A stretch of DNA of 64,000 bases. Source: Andrena cerasifolii. Lineage: Eukaryota; Arthropoda; Insecta; Hymenoptera; Andrenidae. The stretch is taken from NCBI RefSeq assembly GCF_050908995.1, contig NC_135120.1, positions 23,635,433 to 23,699,432 of the forward strand. Reading direction: 5' to 3'. The position numbers were made by a program, and so were the translations under genes. This document shows positions 12,770 through 23,700 of the stretch, piece after piece. How positions within the stretch are numbered: the first letter of the stretch is position 1; every line of letters begins with the position of its first letter. The notes under the pieces are model-generated. The model made no database searches and was not told the origin of the DNA. It worked only from the letters and a program-made list of their open reading frames with translations.

Positions 12770-15700
12770 ATGCCTAATATCATCAACGACATCAAATTAG
12801 ATTTTAAAGACGTCCTGTTACGTCCGAAAAGGAGTACATTGAAAAGCAGATCTGATGTGAGTAATACTTGCAACATATAAAGATTTTCCACGGTCTACAT
12901 TTTTTCTGAAACTCTACTCAAGGATTCCACCTAGTCGACCTAATCTGAAATTCTAATAATAATACATATGTATGGTTCTCTTTTTACGAGACCTGTGAAT
13001 ACGGAATGTTTCATTAATGTTTGTTTAATTAGAAATGCCCTCAGAGGCTGTTTCTTTAATTATTGCGAGAATATCATAATTTCTTATACTCGAAAATTAT
13101 GCTATATCTCTAACATGTTAGATATAGATCGTGTTTATATCGAAAGAATATATATGTTTAATGTGTTTGTAATTTATTAAGTAAACAATATGCAAGTTAC
13201 ATATATTTTTATATGTATCTTGAGGTAAGATTCACCATCATAATCAATTATAATTTTCATAGCTTTTATAATTTTAGGTTGACCTCCATGGGGAAATTAC
13301 ATTTCGTAATTCAAAACAAACTTATAAAGGGATACCAGTGATGGCTTCGAACATGGATACAGTAGGAACATTTGAAATGGCGAAAGCCTTGTCAACGGTA
13401 CATTACAATTTTTTACACTTTCAATTTCACTTCAACAAAATTGTATACTCCAAAATGCAAGTTTATAGATAAATCGTGATATACAAAGTATTTCAAAACT
13501 AGTGATAACTAAACAAAAGTCACAACAAACATAGGTCGGTGAAGTAATCATTTTTAAGATATTCAACTCGCTAGTAAAGACTTCTTTTAACTCAGAGAAA
13601 TCACTTTGTTACTGAAAGCAAACAAAATTACTGCTTAAGGAGGGAGCCTGGTGTAATCGGCAGAAATCAAGGCTCTTTTTGAGAACTTTTTGTGAGGGAA
13701 CTATACATGCAATCTTTTTAAATCTTTCAGGCTACACTATTATGCATTTCAATAAGTGAATAAACATCTTTTGATATAAGAATAACGCGGTAATTCCAAA
13801 TGGCGCAAGGTGTTTCAGAGTGGCCTAGTTGTTCAACTGCGTGCAATCCAGAGTCTCTTGTAGTGGCCTGAAACCAAAAAAACCAAATAGTTCTGTATTT
13901 TTAATAAAATTGCGCTATGGATGTACCTCTATCTGAAATAATATTATAAATTTTAATGAGCTTTATTGCACAATTAACGTGAAATTTTTGAGTGAAAGAC
14001 GCAACTATTTTTTCAGACACTCATCATTATCTTAGTTTTGCATTTCTGAATACCATTTGAGGTTCTTCCATAGCGTAATTTTATTAAAAACACACAAAAT
14101 TGTATATATATATGGTATTTTAGTTTCAGGCCATGACAACAGACCCTAGACTGCGCACACTTGAACAACTGTACCGAAACAGTTGTGCCATTTGGAATTC
14201 ATTATTTTTAAACCAAAAAATGTTTGTTTACTTCTTGAAAAACGTAATAGTATAGCCTGAAAGTTTTAAGAAGATTGCACGTATAGTTTCCTTACAAAAA
14301 ATTCCTAAAAAGAACGTTGGTTTCTGCCGATTACACCAGGTTCCCCCTTAACAAGATCTGTTATTAATTATTCTAAGGTCTTCTATTTATTAATGGCATG
14401 CTTACATTTTGAAATACGAGTGCCTCTCAATAAATGTAGTCATGAAAAGTACTACTGGTTTCTGATCTAAAAGGCCTGGTATCTCAAAAGCAATTAGTTT
14501 GCCGAGCAATGTTTGTGAAAACTTTCTGATTCCCTTTCACGAACTCTCTTCAGCAGTTAAAATTGTACTTATAATTCTGAAACGTAAGTTATGATATTTA
14601 TAAAATTGTAGTGTCATATTAATTTTGTTATATTTTAGTACGGTCTTTTTACCACTGTGCACAAGTACTACACAGCAGAAGAATGGAAGGACTTCGCAGT
14701 GCAAAATCCTAAACACCTTAAATATGTGGCCGCTAGCTCTGGTACAGGGAAAGAGGATTACGAACGGTTGTCGAGCGTCCTAGCTGCTGTACCCGAATTA
14801 TCTTTTATTTGCTTAGACGTTGCTAATGGATATTCGCAACATTTCGTTGAATATGTTAGAAAAGTTAGATCGGAGTATCCGAAACATACGATAATTGTGA
14901 GTAAACGTGCAGTTATCGTTATAATTTTTCGGAGGATAGTGAAAGAAATATCGCGCCATTATTTAGTACTAATTTCCGCCTTATATTTAAAAGTAAAGAA
15001 TAATTACTGCCACTGTAGGCAGGGAACGTAGTGACTGGAGAAATGGTAGAAGAGCTGATTCTATCCGGGGCCGATGTTATAAAAGTTGGAATTGGTCCCG
15101 GATCTGTGTGCACGACACGAATGAAGACTGGTGTAGGGTATCCACAACTGAGCGCTGTAATTGAGTGCGCAGATGCTGCTCATGGTTTGAAGGGGCACAT
15201 AATTTCGGTAAAAACTTAATACAATGACTACATTATTGCTTCGTATCCCTACAATGATGTTTGCAGTAAAATAATCACACGTGCTTCGTTTAAAAACATG
15301 TGGCTTGTTTTAGGACGGAGGTTGTGCTTGTCCAGGTGATCTAGCAAAGGCGTTTGGCGCTGGAGCGGATTTTGTAATGGCAGGTGGTATGTTTGCTGGG
15401 CACGACGAATGCGGGGGCGATATTATAGAGAAGAATGGGAGGAAATTTAAATTATTTTATGGTATGGCTTCGAACACAGCGATGCAGAAGCACGCTGGAG
15501 GTATCGCTGAATACAGGTGCGTATATATAGATAACGTTACAGTGGCAGTAGTTAGTATTTCGTCAGTGGCGGATTTAAGAAAAAAGCGCAGGTGGCAAAC
15601 GTTTTGCGGAGCCCACTGTTTCGGGAAAAATGAGAAAGTAGTTTACTGAAAGGGGGTAAGTGTACAGAACAGTATAGAAAAATATATAGGGCTTGGATAA

Positions 15701-16028
15701 AATCATAATTTTTTTAAGGATGGGGCCCTAAGGGGCCTTCTGAGCAGCGTCCCAGGTGGCAACTGCTCATCGGCCCTGTTAAATCCGCCACTGTATTTCG
15801 TACACTGGACTCTAAGTTTACAACTTTTCTAGATCATCGGAAGGCAAGACTGTGGAAGTACCATACAAAGGTGAAGTGGAAAACACTATACTAGACATGC
15901 TGGGTGGACTACGCTCCGCGTGCACGTATACAGGAGCTGCGCGATTACGCGAGCTACCGCGACGTGCTACGTTTATACGTTGCACTCAACAGTTGAATCC
16001 AATGTACGGCCCACCGCCAGGAATGTGA
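12770..16028 (+). CDS. GMPR: GMP reductase
   Basis: Six exons: 12770-12856, 13278-13397, 14639-14896, 15019-15207, 15314-15516 and 15833-16028; 1,053 bases, 350 aa, against about 345 in vertebrate GMPR. It is a TIM-barrel enzyme of the IMPDH/GMPR family that reductively deaminates GMP to IMP with NADPH. The barrel is uninterrupted by CBS domains and the N-terminus is KLDFKDVLLRPKRS, both typical of GMPR and not IMPDH. Visible motifs are SNMDTVGTFEMA, CLDVANGYS, the catalytic loop GPGSVCTTRMKTGVGYPQ with the nucleophilic Cys, SDGGCACPGD, GGMFAGH and YKGEVENTILDMLGGLRSAC, with the Glu expected to help catalysis. Intron 2 carries a TTAA-flanked foldback and intron 6 a hAT-like MITE. Confidence 0.96.
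13639..14347. mobile_element. TTAA-flanked foldback element (piggyBac-type target) in GMPR intron 2
   Basis: The left end GGAGGGAGCCTGGTGTAATC and the reverse complement of the right end GGGGGAACCTGGTGTAATCG align, and similarity continues inward for about 100 bases and then again around GTTTCAGGCC, so the 709 bp unit is a long hairpin. It is bordered by TTAA on both sides (13635-13638 and 14348-14351), the piggyBac target. It has no open frame. A degraded piggyBac-type transposase lies at 27.6-28.7 kb, but no sequence links the two. Confidence 0.75.
15564..15793. mobile_element. hAT-like MITE in GMPR intron 6, 8-bp TSD
   Basis: Perfect 15-bp inverted termini CAGTGGCGGATTTAA and TTAAATCCGCCACTG bound a 230 bp element. 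It is flanked by an exact 8-bp target duplication TATTTCGT (15556-15563 and 15794-15801). The CAG-type terminus and 8-bp duplication are typical of hAT elements. It makes up most of the 316-base intron. Confidence 0.9.
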
Positions 16029-19000
16029 AGTTACTCTAATTTAATTTACCGTAGTACAGATTTAGAGAAAAATGTTTACTGATTCGTTTAATTAATGGGT
16101 ATGTATTATTTGCTGGCAAATAATATTTACATATGCAAGTATTTAGGCGCTTTGATTAACATAGGTGTACATACGTGCCAATGATTTCGAATTAGGTTGA
16201 ATTTGACGAGTTCCAAAGAAACAATGACTGCTTAAGGCACAAATATAGGGTAAACCAACCAGTGAATGACTGAATTGTTGAATCTGTGGACCTTTGAGAT
16301 TAATAGTTGAATATATTTATGTATAACAACAGAACAACTGTTGAAATTGCATTTAAATTTATTTTTCTTGAAATTTCTATAAAAATATTTACTTATTCTT
16401 ATCGTAATCTAAAAAAAAATATAAAATGCAAAACGTGTAGAAGCCCAGTAAATGACCGCATACTTTTAATAAGAATTGTACGCATTAATGTTTGCTTAAT
16501 ATGCGTAACTAAAAATATAGGATATTAAAAGTGCAACTACACTCCATTTATAAACATATAATAATGTTTAAATTTATAATTGACATTTCTTTGCCTAATG
16601 GTCAGTCACTGGTATGCGGCTAATTACTGGTTGGTTTACCCTACATTTTGTTATTCTATTTGTATCCTTTCTACAAACACTACACGCTTAACTGTGGATA
16701 CATATATACATGTGTATCATTTATACGTATTTAATAAACAAGCAGAACTTATGTATATATACAGTAAAATGAATTATCGATTTCTTGAAAGTATTCAAAT
16801 ATGCACGTTTTGAAAATGATTCTGTATAATTAGAAAAGAAAATGTAGTTTATACACATAATGCATGTACCTTTTTAGTAAATTGATTACATATGTACATA
16901 TGTATAAAACAAGTTCGCATATAATGCATGTGTAGTACAAAATACTTTAAGCATAATTATATGTAAAATACATACGCCAAGCTAAATATTGTATTTTAAA
17001 AGAGTATTAAAAATTGAAACTGTGAAATAACTGATTTTATGTATAATAAAAAAAACTTTGTCAAATGTGACTTGAGTAATTTTTACGCTTTCCTCTCGGA
17101 AAGATATAATTATGCAAACCTGTTATTGCAAATCCATTTGTCTCCTACGAGTCGCTTGAGGTAATATTGTATACAAAGTATTAAGAGTCTGTTTGGGTAC
17201 CTATTATTTGCTTTTCTTCATTAGGGCAATGGAAAGTTTGTATCATCCTTGTCCCTGAAACATTTTCATTACCCTTTATTGAATGCTATAATTTCGAAGA
17301 TATAACTGAGAGAATTCTTGAAAACGTGTTGTGCAGAATTCAATTTTTACAGTTATATATTTAAATTTGATTACACGAACATAATTTATTGATTCGAGAC
17401 AACTTGATTTAAGTAACTAGAAACATTTAATAGTAATGGAAAGAAAATGAAATATTATTTATGTTCACTTATTACAAGCGTGAATTACGATTGATACATA
17501 AAAAATATGTTGGTATTTATTTGAATGTAAATTTTGTTAGGTTTATACTGTAATTTAACATAGTGAATGTGAGCCACTTATTATTTAAAGTTACATTAAC
17601 ATTAAACCAATGCCGTTTTAATAGACGACTGAAAGAAGAAAGATAAATGAAGATTCGAATATTTTATTTAGACTAGATGGTACGAGATTTAAACGTAGAT
17701 TTTTCGTTCTTATCCTTTATACATACAAAATTGTATAAAAATTATAGGGCAACTATAATATTGTAGTTTTATTATTAAACGTGTACAAAGTATAAAGCAT
17801 GTACGAAGAAAATGAAGGTTTTATAAGATAGTATTTGTATAATATTTTGACCTGTGGCATACTTATACTTATCCTGTATCAAATGTACATGAGCATGTAT
17901 TCAAATAAAAAGAATAAATAACCACATTGTCTAATATAAATGGAATGTTTATCCTGAGAATTAGGTGTATTCTAGTTTGACTAAAAGAATATATAAGAAT
18001 ATATAAAAAACATAATTTTATTATAATGGTAACTATTATTACCTTTGAATAAAGGATTCTTTTACCTTCGTAACTATATGTAGGCAACAAGATAAAATTG
18101 CTTAACAGCTTTTTTTGTTTCTGTTTATTATATATATATCTAATGTACGATATTGAAAATTTTATTCACTTAATTTGTAACTGGAGAAGAAGAATCTTCA
18201 GTAAATATACAAAATAACATTTCCTTTTTCTTATATTACTTATTCAAGATTCAGTTACATAAAAAAACTGAAATTTCCCTTAGCTATACATACGTAAAGT
18301 ATTACATAAGACTAAACAACAAAAATATAACAAAAGCTTATCTATCATTCTTGCAAATGTGTCTTTTCTTGCTAACATAGTGTAAAGACATTAGAAATAC
18401 TTAAATGGTATAAATGATAAAACTTTATGAATTAAATTAGCCAGAATATAGTGTACCCAACATTATAGATGGTACATTGAATTTTTGCTCTTTGATGTTG
18501 TAAGTTGAATTGACCAACATATATCATCGAATATTGAAAGTATTCAATCTTGATAAAACTTAAATGATTTGGAAGTCAAGCTTTCACATATGACTAGTAA
18601 AATCTGTCGATAATTATCTACTACGATACGATTAATACATTCATGTGAATAACCATTTGGTAACTTAGTAAATAATATATGTGATTATACATGTTATACG
18701 TAGCAAACAACCATTTAATATGCCATCCATAACACTCCAGTTTTGCAGGTCCTGATTCCTTTGAATGTAAACACACAGTATGCTGAATCAAAGATTTAAG
18801 ATAGCAGATCCCCTTGATGAGATTTATCGAAGAACAGATTCCTACAATTGGCAGCTCCAAATTGGCAATCTAAAAATAGTAGTGGTATTTGACAAGAAAA
18901 AGCAAAGGAACCAAGGTAAAATTGTATTTAGTATTGTTATAATAGCATATTCGTGTATGTAGACCATCATACGTGTGTATCATAATTCTCTTGCATACAT

Positions 19001-20747
19001 ATTAGGTAAAACATATTCATAAACAATAGAAACGAGTCTTAGCTGTCCGTTACAGCCACTTTATACTATAAAGGTTTTTTTTCTAATATACTAAAGGCAA
19101 ACGTTCCATGAATGAGACAGTGAAACATAAATAATGACATATCGAAATAAGTATCTAAGATGTTTTCCTTATTAATACATATTTTTAAGGATAATTTTTT
19201 AGTATTTTTAATGATAAATGGGAAGCATAATATGGATATTTGTTGTAGGTTCCCCGTTCCTGTTTCTGACCTGCTGCTTCACCTGCCAGTTTCAATTTAT
19301 GTTACAATCAGGTGTTATGGAACAAAAATACATACAGTAGTATATAAGTAGAACACAAGTAGACATCATGTTGATATTATATTATAATATTAAACTTCTG
19401 GCATTTTCACGTTACTTAAAATTAAAACCATGAGTATCCTACAATATGTATAATATCTATGTATATAAAAAAACACAAAATATTATAGTATAAATAGAAC
19501 ATAGTCGGTTTCTAGTGGCATTCTTTAAATTTTCATGGGTTTTGCGAAGCGATCAACTATCGTAATTTATTTTAAACAGTGTATGAAGTTACAGCAGGCA
19601 TTTAACCGCATCCCGATGGGAAACTATCTGAAAACTATCTGAAATAAACAAACAATTATAATAAAACACATGTGGCGTATATAAATATAACTATACTTTC
19701 AAAGGTGTAAAATATACCATTTCAATAATTATATAAAACATCAAAAATATCAGGAATTTAGCATTTTCATAAACATTTAACTCCCTGAAAGTATCAACAT
19801 TTATCAGTGCGCATATGGCATCCCTTCTTCTTACACCATTGATTTTCATAATAAGCAAGAAATATCAAGCCAATATAAATACAAGTGATTCAATATAATG
19901 GTATGCAATTAATTATACAATTAATAAATATAAATATCGTGTGTGACTGTGTGTATGTGTGTGCGTGCGTGCGTGTGAATAAGAACATCGCATAAATGCC
20001 AAATTACTTAATATATATAGTACAATATATAGCAGAAAATTGTAGCACGAGTAGAGAAAATTATGTTGTACTTCATTGTAACTTTTCATTTTTTTTTTTT
20101 TTGTAAACATTCGTGTATGAAAAATATAATAAGAATATTCATGAAATATGGATGAATGTACTTTCTCTATGATAGTCAGTCAAGAATTTCAAATACAATA
20201 TTTTAAAAATTGTAAGGAAACAATGAAAATAGTTATAAATCTGTAAAGTAAACGATTGGCTTCATAATATGCATTTTAATAATTACAGTTGAAATTAATT
20301 TATATTAAAAAAATTTGCATCTAAATTTCGTGAGTGTTTCAATACAGAGAATAAGAAATTGTTTTCAACAGCGTTGCACACTCAACTAAATAGTTTTGAA
20401 CTTCTATTGTATAATAAATTTTTCTCGGCAGATACTTCGGAGCACTTAAAAACTGCATGTTTTTGCTGCACTCAATTTTACATTGACTTAATATAAGTAA
20501 AAATTTACCAAAATTGTATGATATAAAAAAAGAAACATAAACAGGCAAATACATTTAACTGTTACTTCCGCGTGTAATTCGCCACTCTATCGTGTTTTTA
20601 ATTGTAAAATGGAAGTAACAACGAACTTAAGTTCTGTTGAATTGCGAAAAGAAAATTGGCATATCATACAATTTTCTAATTATGGAGGCATGTAAGTTTG
20701 CTATATAGAAATGAATACTTACATTCTATGTTCTTCCTGGTAGAAGC
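16029..20747. other. intergenic stretch between convergent GMPR and Psi
   Basis: About 4.7 kb, very AT-rich, holding the 3' UTRs of GMP reductase (+) and Psi (-). No domain-bearing open frame on either strand. A GT-rich simple repeat lies at 19937-19976. Downstream of the Psi stop codon a donor-like AT|GTAAGT (minus strand, about 20724) suggests that some Psi transcripts splice in the 3' UTR. Confidence 0.5.
19937..19976. repeat. GT-rich microsatellite
   Basis: Degenerate (GT)n with interspersed GTGCGTGC, about 40 bases, in the gene-free stretch downstream of Psi. Confidence 0.8.
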
Positions 20748-23700
20748 TTAACTTTCTGTATTCGTTTGCGTATATGGATAATTCTGATAGCCTGTTGGGA
20801 AAGATGGATTCTGTTGGCCAGCTTGTGGTTGCGTTGTGGATCCAGCCCCCGCTGCATAGTAACCCGTCGGTGTCGAGCCAGGATTTATTGTTGGATAATT
20901 ACCATAAGCTTGTGGAAACGCGTTAGGTGCTCCACCTGCCGGGCCTGACTGGCCCTGCATACTCTGTTGCATTTGCTGCTGTGCCATTTGATTGTTTTGC
21001 ATTCCCAACTACAAAAATTAAACGTAGCACCCTCGGTAATCTTTACATCATACGACACATTCTGTTATAATTCTTTCTTGTATTCAGTCATCAACGTACC
21101 TTTCCCGCTTTCATTTGAGCTTCTATAGCTTCAGCTTCTTTTATTTTACCAATACTTCTGTAATACTCTGCCCATTGTGCACTGTAGTCGGCTTGACCTC
21201 CATTCTGAGTAGCTCCTGCTTGCTGCTGTTGCTGCTGCTGCTGCGTTTGTTGCTGCTGCTGCTGGGCCGGCCCACCAGTGCCAGTTGCTGAAGCATTACT
21301 CGGATTCTGTGTATTTCCTGAGAAGATTCATGTTCATAAATCAAACGAACGCTATTTTACTTGACTCAAAACTTTAGGGAAAAGCAGATACACATTTCGC
21401 AATTACTAAGTGTGATTCTAGGATTTTACCTGGCTGCGGATTGTGCTCTGGTTTCCCCTGTTTTGCTTGCTGTTCAATCATATCTGCTTCTCTATGCATA
21501 CCGAGTGATCTGTAATATTCTGCCCATTGCGCACTGTAGTCAGGCTGCCCTGTCTGTGGATTCACTTGAACGGGAGCTTGGTTGGCAGCAGCTATAGCAA
21601 TGAGTAATTTTATGTATAAATTATACACTCGTATCATTTTAATGAAAAGGGGATCACGGAAAAAAGGGAAGCGCAGCCTCGGACGCGGGGGACTCGAACC
21701 TGCGATCTCCAGATTCGTTGCGCGCTGGCCAGCCGTCGCTTTAGCCACCTCGGCTACCGCCGACTCCCCCGGTCTTGGTTATTCCGTGCCCTCTCTTATT
21801 GGGGTTGCTGATCCCACACTCGGCCCTCCTGCGACGACATTCGCCCTCGAATGTCATTGTCGCACTGGCGTCTCTTTATTTTTCGCGTCGCGGACAACGA
21901 CCGTGGTGTCTATTATTTTTCGCATCGCAGACAACGACTTTAAACGGCTTCGTGTGGCGATCGGTGCCCCCCCCCCCAACCCGGACGAGCCCCCAAATGT
22001 AGAATCACGGAAAAAAGGGAAGCCTCGGACGCGGAACTCGGATCCATGATCTCCAGATTCGTTACGCACTGGCCAACCGCCTTAGCCACCTCGGCTACTG
22101 CTGCCTCCCCCGATCTTGGTTATTCCGTGCCCTCTCTTATGCTATGAGGGTTCCTGATCCCGCAGTAAAAAATACACGTACCTGTATCAGTAGCTTGAGG
22201 TTGATTTGGCCAGGCTTGATAAGCTGTCCCAGCATTCCAAGTTGGATTATATCCAATTGCGCCTTGGGCACCAGTAAATGATGCATTAGCTGGAGCCTTT
22301 GAATTAATTCACGAGTAATTAGTAATTAAATAATTAGTAAACTTAATGAAATATTTTCCTAATAGACCTATGTAAGTTGTATCATCAGATATTTACCATG
22401 CCTAGTTTTTCACTAAATATTCTTTTTGCGTGCTCCACTTGCTCAGGATTGCCCCGAATTATGAAGATCTTTTCATTCTCGTTACTTTGATTTCGTCTAT
22501 CCAATTCGCAGTGTGCCCCCGTTTGTTGATTGATCTGTTTAATAGTCTCACCGCCTGAAATAATTAAGTTCGTAATTATTTATACATTCATTCTATTCCC
22601 TTTACATTTGTGAAATACTAGAATCCCACCTTTTCCAATAATAATACCACACTTTGACGATGGAACAGTGAATGTTGTTTCGATTTTATCTTGCATAGGT
22701 CCTCCCTGACGCCTATCCCATCCTCCATATTCATTTGGATTCCGATTGCCACCAAACCCATTGCCTCGCGGGCCACTTCTTGCTCCCATGTTACTCCTAC
22801 CATCGTCTCTTCTCTACAAAAAAGTATTTGAAAGTAGAACTAATCTTACACTTGTAAGATATATTTCACGAAATTTCAAATAAAATTTACCATTACACTG
22901 TCAATAAGTTCTTGAATGCGTTGGCGAACTTGTTCCACAGCTTGATGTTTCCCAGAGACTATGCACTTTCTATCTCCGGGGCCATCTTCTCTTCCTTGTT
23001 GAAACTGAACCCTTGCACCAGTTTCTGCCTGTATTTTCTTTATCATATCTCCTCCTTTGCCGATAACAACACCCACCGCTGCTCTCGGAACCAGCACCTG
23101 ACAAACGAACACATTTATTAGTGGAAACGTGCACTCGTAAGAGTGAATTTTCAAAAATTCTCTTGTATAAACATCAACTGGTGTATTGATTGTTCAGGAA
23201 CGATGTATTATACCTCCACTCCATCAGTGGTTCCAGAACCATGATTAAAAGTATTATCGTTGGAATAACTTCCGCTCCTATCGCTACTTCTTGCGCCTCT
23301 ATGAAACATTTGCATTTCTTTTTCAGCTATTAATTCATATACTAATTGTTTGGCGTATTCAACTTTCTGCGGATCACCGGTTATCCTAATCGAAGACAGA
23401 CAAATATCACTTTTACTGCCGTAAAGTCTTTCGGGTTTCAAAGATAATATGCAATGTAAGCATAAAATTGGAATTATTATTACCTTAGTGGCTTCTCCTG
23501 TTCTTGGGAAGGTCCCTCTTGAATGACAACCATTTTTGCCCCAGATTTTTCTTGAAGTTGCTTTATCGTCTCGCCTCCCTTCCCAATAATTAAGCCAACT
23601 TTAGGCCCGGGAATCATTATCTCAACGAATCCTGGATGCCCCATCATTCCGCCGCTACTGCCGCTCATATTCATATCACCAATTCCTTCGGTTCTACTTC

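Noticed and set aside
12770..16028. IMP dehydrogenase identity
   Set aside because: No CBS domains and the N-terminus and length match GMP reductase.
21680..21760. Possible functional tRNA-Ser/Leu gene on the minus strand
   Set aside because: The T stem has mismatches, no acceptor stem closes it, and the same unit recurs in the paired LTR. It is tRNA-derived, not a tRNA gene.
21582..22069. Open frames of 71-155 codons on both strands
   Set aside because: They lie inside the non-coding TRIM element and its repeats; no domain and no conservation signal.
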